The notes below the pieces were generated by a model. It made no database searches and was not told the origin of the DNA. It saw only the letters and a list, made by a program, of their open reading frames with translations. Below are positions 47,060 through 59,354 of a stretch of DNA of 64,000 nt, piece after piece. Every line of letters starts with the position of its first letter. Within the stretch, counting starts at the first letter, position 1. Made by a program: the position numbers and the translations under genes. Source of the DNA: Stenopsyche tienmushanensis (lineage: Eukaryota; Arthropoda; Insecta; Trichoptera; Stenopsychidae); the NCBI GenBank assembly GCA_008973525.1, contig WACJ01000522.1, forward strand, positions 248,001-312,000, in the 5' to 3' direction.

Positions 47060-49005
47060 ATACACTGCATATATCCAATGGCTTTGAGATATTACTGTCC
47101 GAGTAAAATATATAAATATTATATATAAATCCCCATGTCGTCATATTTTTTTATCAAAGGATCTTCTATTTCGCATACCTTTGTGCATATTTCCATCTTT
47201 TATGGGTAAAGGTTGATCTCTTAGGATAATCTGTCATTGAAATACCCGCAATTTTATAGCCGAACCATTCATTCTTCTGACGTACCGTTTCATACATATT
47301 TTATACGACCTCACAGCACTGACATCCATAAACTATATCTACACGCATCTGATTGAAATTTCTGGGATGCTCCAAATTCAAATCGGCCCTTGTACTCTGC
47401 ATATTTGGGGGCGGAGATTTTTGTCGTCGGGGAAATTGCGTAATGTGATGACATTACAAAAAGTAAATGCCATCATCCCGCTTCTTGTGAACCGGATTGA
47501 TATCCGGCTAAAAAGGGTGAAAGTCGATTTTTTGACAAAAAGGACGAAATGCAATGCGATATTAATTGACGTTAAGCGAGCCCGATTTAAACGGGTGAAA
47601 TTTGACCCGGGGGTCCATCATGCAATCTGCTGATTTGTTACAGATTATTATCGGCACAATTAGGCTATATGTTATAAAAGACCTGGTTGCAAATCCGATT
47701 GATTACTAAGATCTGCGTACCCGAAGGCAATTTCAACATATTCGCAGTGAGAGATCGCAGACTTGGCCTTGTGGCTTACGTCACTTCTTTTTTACTATCG
47801 GAAATAATTGTTCTAACGTATGATTTAATAGGTCAAGCCGGCGAAACCACAGCGCTTGGAATATTGAAATTTTCGTCTAGACTTACGAAAGAACCTTCAT
47901 ATATTAAAACTTGACAATTTAGTTGGAAAGTCCTGGAAAGTTTCAGCGGTTCGGTTTTACAGCCGCACTCCCGAACAGTCGCTACTTTTTATGTTGGGCT
48001 CTAAAACTGTTATGGTTATAACCATAGTTCGCCGAAGTGTCAAAGGCCGCAACTGAATAGCATAATGTAGGCAGGCTGAACTTCTTGCAAAAATATTAAT
48101 ATAAATCAATGCAAACTCGTAATTACGTTTCAAATTTTAATATAAAAATCATACTAAAGCATAATAAATACGATAATACTTGTATTGCTTCCAGAGTAGG
48201 TCGCAACGCTTGTGAACATCAGATGTTTATTTACGCCAAAACCTTTTTTTCTCCAAGTGTGACATATTTCTTACTGAATAGAAAGTGTTGACAAGACTTT
48301 TTAATACAAATTATGATGTGAAATTGCTATTTTTTGCTGGGAAAATATTTGAATTTTACGAGATATTTGACGTACTTTGTGTGCATGTCAGAAATAACAT
48401 ATTTCCTATAGATTATTCACACCGAATGATTAGAAAACCGTCGTTACGAAATTCGAATCACCGTTTAATGCGGATACAAAATGACCCCATTTTCTATGAA
48501 ATTGATGGTTGTTTCTGCGAAAACAAACATATTTGATATTGAATTCTTCGACGAAATCTATATTGATATAGCAGGTAGAAAAAAAATCAGTTTCAAATCC
48601 AGATTATGGGTAGTCATTTTAATATTAGGGGGATCCGAAAGTATTCGTAAATTTTTAAACGTTTTTAAACTGTCCTCAGATACCAATATTCGTTCCAGAA
48701 ATTTAATTCGGGAAATAGAAACTAAAATCCCTAATCAAATCAGATCCCAGACAAGCAATCGAGGAGTTATTACAAAGACTAGGATTTTATTAGGACCATT
48801 TAAAACACATCAGTAAACCGAATAGAATGGATTTTAAGGAGTAGGATGGGTAACGCATACTTCGACCGAACACAATAAAAATGACTGTCGAAATATGTGA
48901 TATGTCTTCTTGATAACACAACTTTTTCAGGATTTTCAAAGTGATGAGAAGATGTGTTGAATAATGAAGATTATATTTTTAATGTTTTAAATACAACATT
49001 AAAAC
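47060..49005. other. Intergenic stretch, unrecognised frames
   Basis: Frames of 88 codons (47367-47633) and 111 codons (48481-48816) have no recognisable domain. 47360-47900 is balanced in composition. GTAATGTGATGACATTAC at 47440-47457 is a 7-bp hairpin. Confidence 0.4.
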
Positions 49006-49009
49006 ATGT

Positions 49010-49086
49010 TTAAAGTGAGGCGTGGCTTGGTTACTCCGCCCTGAGAGCGTCTCTGCTCCACCACGCAACATTGGTGTCAGAAGTGG
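49010..49086 (+). mobile_element. LTR 3' end plus primer-binding-like site
   Basis: GAGAGCGTCTCTGCTCCACC then ACGCAACA (ending 49070), followed by TTGGTGTCAGAAGTGG (49071-49086). This is the layout of an LTR end and the adjacent tRNA primer-binding site. Only the last 60 bases of the LTR are recognisable. Confidence 0.7.
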
Positions 49087-49135
49087 CATTAATCACTTGT
49101 TTGTTTATTAAGCACATTTATTAATTGAATTAACG

Positions 49136-49581
49136 TATAGCGTGGGTGATTTACCATCCCCACATAGTAGCTCTGTTAACAGCGATATATTCCATCTCTC
49201 TTCGGGTGCAATGTGTTATTTTAACAGCGCCATCTCTTGTGACCCTGCGGGGACATCACACTTGCATACCGGTTGGGTAGTGATGCGCAGGAGGCGGGAG
49301 TCCGCATATTCGTCGGTTAGCCTTGGCTGCGGGAGGTCGTCCCTCCTGCAGCCAGATCTCTCTTTCTATTTTATCTCTCTCTCTCGTGTGGAATAAATAG
49401 TTATTTAGAGAAAAGAGTATTTATATTCGACGTCCATCTATCCCCATCAATTCGTCCAGCAACATCACGACCCGATAGAAGAACGGACCCGTGCGCTAGC
49501 GTAGCCATCCCGACGAGCACGTGAGGGCGTAGAACCGCGCGGGAATTCTGCCCACGAGAGCGCCCTGCTCTCAACGTTACA
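49136..49581 (+). mobile_element. Family B LTR, longest copy
   Basis: Runs from TATAGCGTGGGTGATTTACC to CTCTCAACGTTACA. The U3-like part shares ATGTGTTATTTTAACAGCGC and the GGTTAGCCTTGGCTGCGGGA block with three other copies. AATAAA at 49392-49397 is placed as a polyadenylation signal would be. The 3' third (CGACGTCCATC to the end) is also found, diverged, at 63226-63386. It lies between two LTR-end/primer-site fragments, but no gag-pol is present. Confidence 0.8.
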
Positions 49582-49594
49582 ACACGATGGAAAA

Positions 49595-49663
49595 ACATAC
49601 CCGCGTGCGACTCTGCTTCGGGGGCGCCTCTGCTTTACCACGCTACATTGGTGTCAGAAAAGG
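49595..49663 (+). mobile_element. LTR 3' end plus primer-binding-like site
   Basis: CTCTGCTTTACCACGCTACA (ends 49647) followed by TTGGTGTCAGAAAAGG (49648-49663). Second such boundary within 600 bp. Confidence 0.65.
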
Positions 49664-51271
49664 ACTAATTAAATATATTTTTTAGTCTGTCCATATATAA
49701 ACTTCATATTCATCAATTAAGCCTACCCAAATAAACAAAAAACCTACCCTTTTTACCACGACTTTCAAGTTCGAACTAGTGCTAAACATGCAGTTCGGTT
49801 CATGGTTGCGAACTAATTTCAGATAAGAAAATCTTATGTCTATTTGAAGCAGTATCAAATTACACTTCATAAGATTATACAAAAGAGCATAGTGACCTGC
49901 TTCAAAAAGGAATTAAACGTAAATAGTTATTGCCGTGCATCGAGTTGCGGCATCAAATCATATGGTGAGTGAGAGTCACCTCTCGAGTGCAAAGGATTAA
50001 TATTATCCTAGCCATTATTATTCATACATTTAGCTTTTAGATATATTAATTATTTGTTTGAATAGTGTGATAAATTTTCAATTTATATTATTGTATGCAT
50101 GGAATAAATTCAAAATTAACCATTTTTTGTGCAAACGAATAATTTTTTTTGTAGACTTACAAATTCGGCCATTTTGTTACAAATTGCATTAAACATTTTT
50201 TCCCCGTACAAATGTTATTATAACAATTCAAGTTGTAACGGCTCTTGTTCCGAAGTTTCTGAAACTCTGCTTGCGTGAAACTTGATCCATTATTTTCGCA
50301 CCATTACCTTCCTGTTGTCACGTACATTTTTATATCGTAAACTCTTGCATACAGTTTTTTTTTTATCTGACGACTTTATATGAGAGCTACGAATTTATGC
50401 CTAAATATAGGGAACAAATATACATGGGTCGCCCACTTCATCTCGCTAATCGAGACGTGCTTCGTATAAAGGACAAGAAAAACAGTCGGGGAACAATCAA
50501 ATGATTGTTCGTTACGCAATAAAAGAAAGGAAATGCTAATTTGTAAGAAATATCTGTTTTCCATTCAAAATAAGGGTTCGCTAGGGAAATTAGGGAAAAG
50601 GGAAAATGGGTGTCAAAGGTTTCCCCCGCTTCAATCCGGGAATATACTTTTTAATTTCAGAAAAATCTCTTCTTCTTCTGTTTATTTGCTCGGAATTTCT
50701 TTCGGAGTTGATCAACTCAAATGAAGAGAGGATTAAAATATAATATAATCCGCGCACCCCAAAAGACTTTTTAGCATACATTTAAATATCAATAAAGCGC
50801 TATTGTTTGGAAAATTTGGATCTTTGAAGATCGACATCGTCATGCCTAATTCATTTCCACGGCTGCATAATTGAAAAATCGCACAATACACAGGCAATAA
50901 TAAATTAATCAGACGGTATTATCTTTGTGCGAGATATAATAAGTTTTAATTAAACTAAGTTAGCTGCAAGTTGCGCGCACGTTGTTCAAAATCAATTACG
51001 AAAGGTTCATCGAGAGTTACAATCTATCCTAGTTAATAGTTTCGAGTTTAGGTGAAATTTCTTGTTAACTAGAAACTTGATTATCAATAGAAACATTCAC
51101 GATAGTTATCGCATCCCAATTGAAGAATAAAGATTCCGATAAGAAGTTGGCGTCTAAGTTTGAATTCAGCCTGAAGCTTCCACAGAAGCTCTTTGTTTGA
51201 CATGTACAGTTAATTAAAGCAAATTGTATCCGTTCAGGACTAAATTTATTCTACAGAAAAATACTCAATCA
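49664..51271. other. Intergenic stretch, no gene seen
   Basis: Opposed frames at 50533-50781 cancel each other. No element hallmark follows the primer-site fragment. Confidence 0.5.
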
Positions 51272-51273
51272 TA

Positions 51274-51834
51274 CGAGGATCATCCAGAAAGTAAGGTTAC
51301 AACATTTATATCGAATTGAAAATTGCTTGTATTTAATTGAAATCAACATTTCGCACACAATTTGTTTTAATTAAGCTTTTCCGAGACAATATCACCAAGA
51401 ATACTTCAATAAATGTCAGAAAATTCTTCGTTAAGATCATCAGGCTTCATACGGTTCGTCAATTTATTACACAAGTTTATCAAAAATTACTGATGGTCTT
51501 CCACTCCTTGCCTCGTCATGAGTATTTGTACGGTCTTCTCTGAACAACCTAATTCACTTCGTGACATATTGTTGACTCGTCACATCACTACCATAAACTT
51601 CCATGAGCTACTGGTGGATATTCCCGGCGGTATTATTATGTGCAAAATCAAAAAAAAACTGATGACCACGTGGATCTCGCATAGTGGCTGGAATGCGTGA
51701 TAACCTCTCCATCGGAAGAATTTACTGTAACTGAACAAAATGGCCGATTAACATGCGGAACCAAACAAACTTCGAAACAAAAATGTCCCCTATACTCAGG
51801 GGTCCTTGTAACCTTTATTTATAGATAATCTTCA
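51274..51834 (-). mobile_element. Mariner (irritans-type), internally deleted
   Basis: Left terminal repeat at 51274-51300 (starts CGAGGATCATCCAGAAAGTA), right at 51808-51834 (diverged). TA flanks at 51272-51273 and 51835-51836. Total length is 561 bp. The same family is seen at 1.4, 18.6, 24.6, 37.1 and 59.4 kb. Confidence 0.88.
51470..51712 (-). pseudogene. Mariner transposase N-terminal fragment
   Basis: From an ATG at 51712 the minus strand reads MERLSRIPATMRDPRGHQF, then after a frameshift LMEVYGSDVTSQQYVTK, a stop in place of the expected Trp, and IRLFREDRTNTHDEARSGRP. This is the paired helix-turn-helix region with which mariner transposases grip their terminal repeats, including the acidic linker motif. 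The catalytic domain is absent. At least one frameshift and one stop show it is dead. Confidence 0.85.
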
Positions 51835-51836
51835 TA

Positions 51837-52358
51837 TAACATAAGTAACAACAAATATGAATTAATTTCATCAACAGTATTCGCCAACACAGATAATACA
51901 CATGAAAGCAAATACATCAAGTTGTGTCTTCTTAAGGTGTTCGTTTGAAATTAAAGGACTTTAATAGCTTTTATAGCAATAGTTTTCAATTTCGCTCCAC
52001 ACGTTGTTACATTGTAATAAAGCTAATGCAATCGTTTGTACTTACATTGAAGAAGTTGTAATAAATGTCCAGTGGTTTTCAAACACAAAATAAAAATAAT
52101 TAATTACTCTGTATTATATATCGATAGTGCCAAAAATACGTGCCGTTTATTGTATCTTTTTTATATGTGTAAGAAGATTTTTTTTATCAGATGATAAATT
52201 ATAAGAATTTATCATCTGGTTTATAGTTTTTGAATTCGTTCGTTGTAGAAATTTTTCGGTTTAGAAGCAAAAAAACGAAGGAAGTCTGTTTTTTATCTCT
52301 TTCAAATTCGCATTTTTTCAAAATCCAAAAGAACAAGATCAAGAAAATAAGATGAATG
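51837..52358. other. Spacer, nothing recognised
   Basis: AT-rich. TTTATCATCTGATAA-like inverted bases near 52185-52220 form a weak hairpin. Confidence 0.45.
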
Positions 52359-52660
52359 TGTAGCGTAGCATATTTACCATCCCCGCGCAATAGTGCTGTT
52401 AGTCTGAGCACATTTAATTCTCCAGATTAACAGCGACATCTTCCGTCTCTCTTCAAGTGCAATGTGTTATTTTAACAGCGCCATCTCTTGTGGCCCTACG
52501 GAGACATTGCATCTGCATACCGACCGATCGCTTCTTGCGCGTGCACCGTTGCCGGTTGGGGAGTGATGCACAGAAGGCGGGAGTCGGGAGAGTCGTCGGT
52601 TAGCCTTGGCTGCGGGAGGTCGTCCTTCCTGCAGCCAGTTCTCTCTCTTTCTCTCTCTCT
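52359..52660 (+). mobile_element. Family B LTR, 3'-truncated
   Basis: Starts TGTAGCGTAGCATATTTACC and keeps all U3-like blocks through CCTTCCTGCAGCCAG, then enters a TC-rich tract and passes into family A. The 3' third and CGTTACA end are missing. Confidence 0.78.
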
Positions 52661-53365
52661 TTCTAAACAGAAGCGTAAAAACGGCACGTATTTTTGGCAT
52701 TACTGATATAAACTCAAAAGACTCTCATCAATTCAAATGTTTTGAAAATGACAAAATACAGCTTTATATAGTAAAAATTGGTTGTAAATTTAATTGTATC
52801 CAATTTAACCCTTTGCTGAGTATATTCGCATATTGGTGTACGGAGTCAAGCGATATATAAAAAGCATTCTTGCACGTTGAGTTCGGAGAAAGACAGAGAC
52901 GGAGAGTATGTCTTGAGTACATCACACGATTGTATAGATCGATAACCCAAATTTATCGATTTTAAGCTTCAATAATTGCATTATTTTATTACTAAAACTG
53001 AAGACACACATGTTTACGCGAAGAAATGAACGAATATTGTGTGCTATCAACAGTGTTAAGGTTCATTTATTGATATACGAGACTGACTCACGCTGCGCGA
53101 TCATGAGAAAAAAGTGGATTTGTGTGGACAATAAGCGATGCATATACGAACATAGCATCTGTCGATGAATATAGTTTTATTAGAAATAGAAGGCATGGCA
53201 TTGAAAATAATGTGCTGCGCGCCCCATGTGAGTGCATACTCATCAAAGGGTTGATAATATACCAAACATTTTTAGCCACTTAATCGCCAGCGATTCATCA
53301 ATGAGTCGCAATATGCGATCTCCAAATATGCTAGCAGTTAAAAGATTTAAAGACATCCAAAAACC
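52578..53365. repeat. Composite duplicated segment, copy 1
   Basis: From CGGGAGTCGGGAGAGTCGTC this matches 56037-56840 nearly base for base. It contains the tail of the truncated LTR, a TC tract, then inverted family A. The minus frame at 53088-53279 has a close counterpart at 56557-56748, but only because the DNA is duplicated. Confidence 0.9.
52715..53340 (-). repeat. Family A dispersed repeat
   Basis: Carries the family core inverted (AATATTGTGTGCTATCAACA) and ATTGTATAGATCGATAACCC. It also holds CATACTCATCAAAGG, shared with 61390. Confidence 0.75.
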
Positions 53366-55550
53366 AACTGAAAATTCAAAACTTGTAACAAATTGATCCG
53401 AATAATTATTTAAGTTAAATTTATCATTTATATAATATCTTTCATCGTATTAAAAATATCTCTTTTATCGGTATGCCAAATCATTCGCAATATAATAGAG
53501 CTTGTAACATTCGATCTGGCGAGTCGTGTGTACGCGGTTGGCAAACCATATTTTTCTCGAATGGTCTAATTATCAATTTAAGGGTTAAACGCATTTTCAG
53601 TCTCGATTAGAACCCGAAATCCTCCCGCATTAATGCGACCACATTTAGGCCGTGATAAATGGCTACATAAAGCATACATATTCAAGGGTTAATTACTTAA
53701 TAATAATGGCTCCAATTATCTTGAAAAATACAATCGGTTTCGGTTCCCTTCGGGTGTTTCATCTTAATCCGATCCCGATTTGTCTCCGCCCTAATATAAT
53801 TAATCAAGGCAATCGACCGAAGGTTAAGAATTATGCCTTTAATTCTCGATAAAGTCGGATCTTTTCCCGATCGGCGTATTTCGATGCGAGCAAAACATTG
53901 AATTATATGTTTATCTTCCAGAAAGGGGAATTAGCGGGATAAATCCGGCCGTTTATTGTCAGTTTGTTTTAATCTCCCAATCCTCCCTTATAATGTATGT
54001 AGTCGTGAGTGCGCTAATACTTTAACTTATTCAAAATAACGGGGGCGTAATTAAAGAAGGCGCACCCCGGGCGTCGCATTCTTGCCATAATTAATTGTTC
54101 AGATGTAAATATAGAGGGCTCGAGTGTGCCAAAGGGGGCTCAGCCCTTAAACACTCCTATATTTATTCGGCTTTATTATATTTTCATTTAATTAATGCTA
54201 CTGCGGGGTGGATCCACCCTTTGCACGTCGCATCCTAAATGTGCCATCTTCCTTTTCGTATTCTTCCTTCGCATTTTATCACCTTAGATTACGTCCCCAG
54301 GGCGCAGACAGGGCTTCGGGCTTTAATTGAAGGGCAAAACGCCCGAAGACTCTCACATGCTTCGGACATTTAGTAGTTTCATACACTATTATTTTCGTAT
54401 GCGAAAAAGTGGTTAAATGCTTTAGCAGGACGTTGGGATTATCCGGGACTTATTTTTATAGAATTCAATTATATTGCCTTTTTTTTGACAGTCGTTTAGG
54501 GCATTTCACTAAATTAACGGGCCATGGTTTAATGAAATTTGCGTTCATTTTTATACAAATCTAAAAATATTTTTGGGCGTTCTCACAGACATAACCAAAC
54601 ATAATAGTTTTAAAGACAGCGACCGAAATTTTGCACCCCATTAATACAAAGCTAATTTATGTTTCAGCTAGTATTTATGCGATATAAATCAGGAAAGTAA
54701 CATCCTATCAAGCTTTCAGCGTTACGGACATTAATAACAATTTTCCGGGATTAAATTAAAATGTACAAAGCTGCTTTTTTATTTACATATAGTTTACGTT
54801 AATTATCATTCAATAAACATCGATTTCTTTCGATACAAAGTGTCAAAGATTTCGGTAGACGTGGCTAAAGTTGTAAAGTGGGAACTTCATTATAATATTA
54901 AGTATTGCAATATCATATACATAAATATGTATTATTGCAACATCATTGTGATAGACTGCCATTTTATTTACTTACAATATCAAACCATAAAAAAAAACAA
55001 ATTTGTAGGAATAATTACACAAATAATGTCGCTGTCTTCCGTACTACTATACTTTGTTTTACAGCAGAATCATCTTGTTTTTTTTCGTACTCCCGTCTAT
55101 ATAATAGATTCAATTATGTGTGTTTTTACATCTGGTCTTTGTTTCCGTAGATAACATAAATAAATCAAGGGATCTACTCCGTTCGCCCAATTTGATTCCT
55201 GGTTTTGCTGCGGTTTCTCTACGCTCTCTGTGACAAAGAAATAAATACAATTTGCGCCACTGCTAGAAAGCATGTTTACGTCGCAGGGATATTCTCACAA
55301 GGATGACCGCAAAATATGAATATCCATTATTAATCCGCTCTTCGTTCGTCCATTGGGGGATTACGTGCAAGACCCGGGGGATGCAAGTTTATGATTGCAT
55401 AATGACGATATTTGTTTTAACCGCCAGCGAATTTAGAGATGTTTGAAATTGCGTTAAAAGTTGTTTGACTTTGTAGTTTGAATATCATTACAGCCATCGC
55501 TTCTTTCTTTAGACGCAATTTATAAATTTAAGAGTAACGTCTTCTGTGAT
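53366..55550. other. Large single-copy-looking block between duplicates
   Basis: No gene. 53560-54460 is balanced in composition and nearly free of simple runs. It has an 8-bp hairpin, CTTCGGGC (54314-54321) with GCCCGAAG (54341-54348). Overlapping frames at 54840-55154 are AT-rich and domainless. It could be conserved regulatory DNA, but this is untested. Confidence 0.35.
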
Positions 55551-55554
55551 GATG

Positions 55555-55670
55555 CGGACACATTACGTTTGAAATAACGGCATCTCTCCATCCGGTGATA
55601 ACGCGCAGAAGGAGAGTCGTTGGATAGCCTCGATTGCGGGAAGACGTCCTTCCCACCGCATGGTTCCATC
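55555..55670 (+). mobile_element. Old, diverged family B LTR fragment
   Basis: A degraded order of the family B blocks is visible: GTCTTCTGTGATG, ACATTACGTTTGAAATAACG, GCATCTCTCCATC, GCAGAAGGAGAGTCG, TAGCCTCGATTGCGGGAAGA. Similarity is weak but collinear. Confidence 0.5.
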
Positions 55671-56036
55671 GTGACCTAATCTCGTGGCGAACATGTGGGA
55701 GTCATTGTTTATACCCACATTTATTTTCTTTATGCAATTAGCGATAGTTCATTATGAACCCAAACTACTTGTGTATTTAATTTATTTATAAAATAAAAAT
55801 ACCCAATTATATATATTAATACAATCATTTTTATATTGTTTCAGGTAAGATCTCTTCTGACATTTTTATAATAAAGATATATTTCATGAATGGTGGTTCA
55901 AATGGTAAGCAATTTTGTATTTTATATCTTATTCGCTAGATGACCCTCAAACTAATAAAAACAACTTTTAAAAAGCCATTTTAACCTATGTTAACTTTTT
56001 AAATTTATTTCTCTACGAAAAAAACTATCGACTCAC
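55671..56036. other. Spacer, nothing recognised
   Basis: AT-rich, no frame or repeat of note. Confidence 0.45.
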
Positions 56037-56840
56037 CGGGAGTCGGGAGAGTCGTCGGTTAGCCTTGGCTGCGGGAGGTCGTCCTTCCTGCAGCCAGTTC
56101 TCTCTCCTTTTCTCTCTCTCTCTCTCTCTTTTTAAACAGAAGTGTAAAAACGGCACGTATTTTTGGCATTACTGATATAAACTCAAAAGACTTTCATCAA
56201 TTCAAATGTTTTGGAAATGACAAAATACAGCTTTATATAGTAAAAATTGGTTGTAAATTTAATTGTATGCAATTTAACCCTTTGCTGAGAATATTCGCGT
56301 ATTGGTGTACGGAGTCAAGCGATACATAAAAAGCATTCTTGCGCGTTTGAGTTCGAGAAAGACAGAGACGGAGAGTATGTCTTGGGTACATCGCACGATT
56401 GTATAGATCGATAACCCAAATTTATCGATTTCAAGCTTCAACAATTGTATTATTTTATTACTAAAACTGAAGATACACATGTTAACGCGAAGAAATGAAC
56501 GAATATTGTGTGCTACCAACAGTGTTAAGGTTCATTTATTGATATACAAGATTGACTCACGCTGCGCGATCACGAGAAAAAAGTGGATTTATGTGGACAA
56601 TAAGTGATGCATATACGAATATAGCATCCGTCGACGAATATAGTCTTATTAGAAATAGAAGGCATGGCATTGAAAATAAAGTGCTGCGCGCCCCATGTGA
56701 GTGCATACTCATCAAAGGGTTAATTATAGACCAAACATGTTTAGCCACTTGTTCGCCAGCGACTCATCAATGAGTCGCAATTTGCGATCTCCAAATATGC
56801 TAGCAGTTAAAAGATAAAAAGAAGTCCAGAAATCAACCTG
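56037..56840. repeat. Composite duplicated segment, copy 2
   Basis: Same orientation as 52578-53365 but without the 5' 220 bases of the LTR. It begins abruptly inside LTR sequence, with an expanded (TC)n tract near 56100-56130. The family A part is inverted. Confidence 0.9.
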
Positions 56841-58697
56841 GTGAGCCGCTGGCGCTTAAGTACAGTCAATCCTCTTATAGCGTCCACTTCATTTGCGACG
56901 CCTTTAACGTAAGCAATGGGTAAAATACGCATAGTCAATACCCCCTCTCGCGTGTTAGTCACCCTCTTGCACTCATTAACAAACTAAATACAAATAACAT
57001 TTATTTGGGTGCCTAACTTTCTATAGCGCTTTGCTTCTATAGCGTTGTCTCTATCTCGACTGTAAGTATATACGTGGGGCTGTTTTATTCGGCTGCTTTG
57101 CGGCGTTGTAAATAATATCGTTTTTCTTTGTATCGGATGCGATATTTTTTACGTCCTTCCCGAGGATTGAAAACGGGATGGAGGGAATAAAAAAAACAAT
57201 TATGTCCGAACTTGCTTGATATTCATGAATTCCGAGTCAAGAATAAAAGGAAACTTTGTTTTATAAATCCCGACTCGTTCGAGTTTTACTACATTTTAAA
57301 GGCGAGAGAACACTTCTTTATTATTATTTTGGGACTGGGGCTTTATTCGTTGGGATGCTGCTGTTCGGACGTCTCTATTCATCTTACAACTCCGACGCCT
57401 CGGACAGGTATCCTTTCATTTATTGTTCGTGGAATCTTCCCGGTGTTTTTGAAATGCTTTATTTCGCCCCAAACATCCTCCAAATTGTATCGTTCGAATG
57501 CATCGATGCATATTTTTTCGCAATCATCAATCGCCGATCGCTTTTATCTTTGCGTTTGACGTGCGAATTTTAGGCCGATATTCTGTTACTTGTGTATTTA
57601 TGAGGGGGGGGAGCATCCCTGATTAATCGCTGGGTCCCGGAAATTATTTGGGATGCTTTCGCATTCAATAATATTCTCATTGAAATTGAAAAATATACAT
57701 TTTGCAGAGTGAGCCATGGAAGGGACGGCCCGGGGCATTTAATACTTTCGAGCTTTCAGCTCCAATGTTTATTGTAAACATATTTTGTTGTTTCAATCGA
57801 AGTGGCTAGACATCAAAAGGGCGAAGGTCTTACATTTCGCGTTGTCGAATAATAATATCTTGAAGAGAAACGCCGATACATCTGTATTATGGCTCGTTCT
57901 CTTCATTGAAAATGTATATTTTGGCCAAGCACAATTGATTGATTTAATTAGACGTCGAAATATTTAATCGAATAGGATGAAACCTCTTTAATTTAATACC
58001 ATCTTGGAAACATTGCTCAAACATTTTTTTTAATTAAAAAAAATGTTAATAGCATCACTCTTCGATATATTGAATAATCGGATTTGTCGCTCGACACAAA
58101 CTCAATCACCTCAAATTTATAAGAAATATCAAGTATTTTTGAAATATGTTACGATACATAGTTTATCGAATTCAAATAAATTATGAACAAGGCAAAATTT
58201 GTATTTGACATGGATCTGGAACGAGATGAGTACTCTTTGGTGCGCTATTGCAAAATCATGGATATCCACAAAGACTTGTAAACTACTCGCTTGTGCTTTA
58301 TTGGCTTATGCAACAGCACTTAATAGAGTTAAGCTTACCAAGTACAATCGTTCCCCAATAATGACAAATAAACGATTTATATTTTTTGTATAAAAATCAA
58401 ATTTAAATAAGAAATCTTACGGAAATGTATCATATCGAAAGTAAGATGAAAAGTAGTGTTTCTTCCAGAGAAATATGCAAAATCGAGAATTCTCATTTCT
58501 CGATCAATTTTCTGATTATTATAGAAAATAAAATTTGTAAAAACAATTTTTGATACAAATATAACAGCCTCCATTTTTAAAAAACTGCACTGCGTATGAG
58601 TAAATTTCTGCCAAAATGCATTCTTGTTTGTTTGTTTGATATGACAAAAAAATGTTCACAAATATTGTATTTTCAAACTCGTCTTATCTTTGTTTAG
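56841..58697. other. Intergenic stretch, no gene seen
   Basis: Two overlapping frames at 57212-57573 (115 and 105 codons) occupy the same strand in different frames, and neither has a domain. A short CCTCTTATAGCGTCC segment near 56870 and GCGCTTTGCTTCTATAGCG near 57026 look alike but were not assigned. Confidence 0.4.
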
Positions 58698-59312
58698 CCC
58701 TTTGCGGTCCTATGTCGAATCTGATTCGACATCGATTTTATTCCGGTGGGTCCTATGTCGATTTTTGACGCGCGCTCTTGTGAACATCTCCGATTATACG
58801 TACAATATTTTTTTCGTATTCATATAATATTTTTGTGTAAAACTAAAGTAATTTTTCAGCAAGTTGTTTACAGTTTTAAGCTAAAACAGATGTGGGTTAT
58901 TTTTTTATTTTGGCCAAAAAGAGAATTAAGATATCCAATTCTACTTTAGATGACATGTTTTTTTGAATAATGTATTCTAGTTTAGAATTTTGAAAAACAC
59001 ATTTTTTTTCATGCATATTTTCAAAGTTTAAACCTTTAAGAATATATCCTCTAAATACATTTCCAAAATTCCAATTATTTACGGAGTTATAGCTATTTTA
59101 ATAACGTGGTAACTAAGCCGGTCTTAACTTTACTCGAATCTCTTGAAACTACTTTTTTCAACACGGTTGACATGATATCTCAATTTTCAGTTAATTGATT
59201 TACTCCAAATTTGTCATTAACTTTTTCAATATAATTTTCTATTGCTCTTACCAGATTTATGTCAAAATGCTTTAAACTTATGACTTTAGGCTAGAATTTC
59301 TCCCTTAAAGGG
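58698..59312. mobile_element. Possible piggyBac-like remnant
   Basis: The left end CCCTTTGCGG and the complement of the right end, CCCTTTAAGG, agree at 8 of 10 bases. Each is bordered by a TTAA-like tetramer (TTAG and TTAT). A 21-base palindrome, ATGTCGAATCTGATTCGACAT, sits at 58712-58732. No transposase. Weak. Confidence 0.35.
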
Positions 59313-59354
59313 TTATTTTAAAAACAATAAGGAGTAATGTTTATAAAACAATGT

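Noticed and set aside
53088..56748. Two similar 63-codon minus frames that look like a conserved protein pair
   Set aside because: Their similarity comes from the duplicated composite repeat. Both lie in family A sequence without coding support.
57212..57573. Overlapping 115- and 105-codon frames
   Set aside because: They share the same DNA in two frames, so at most one could be real. Neither shows a recognisable feature.
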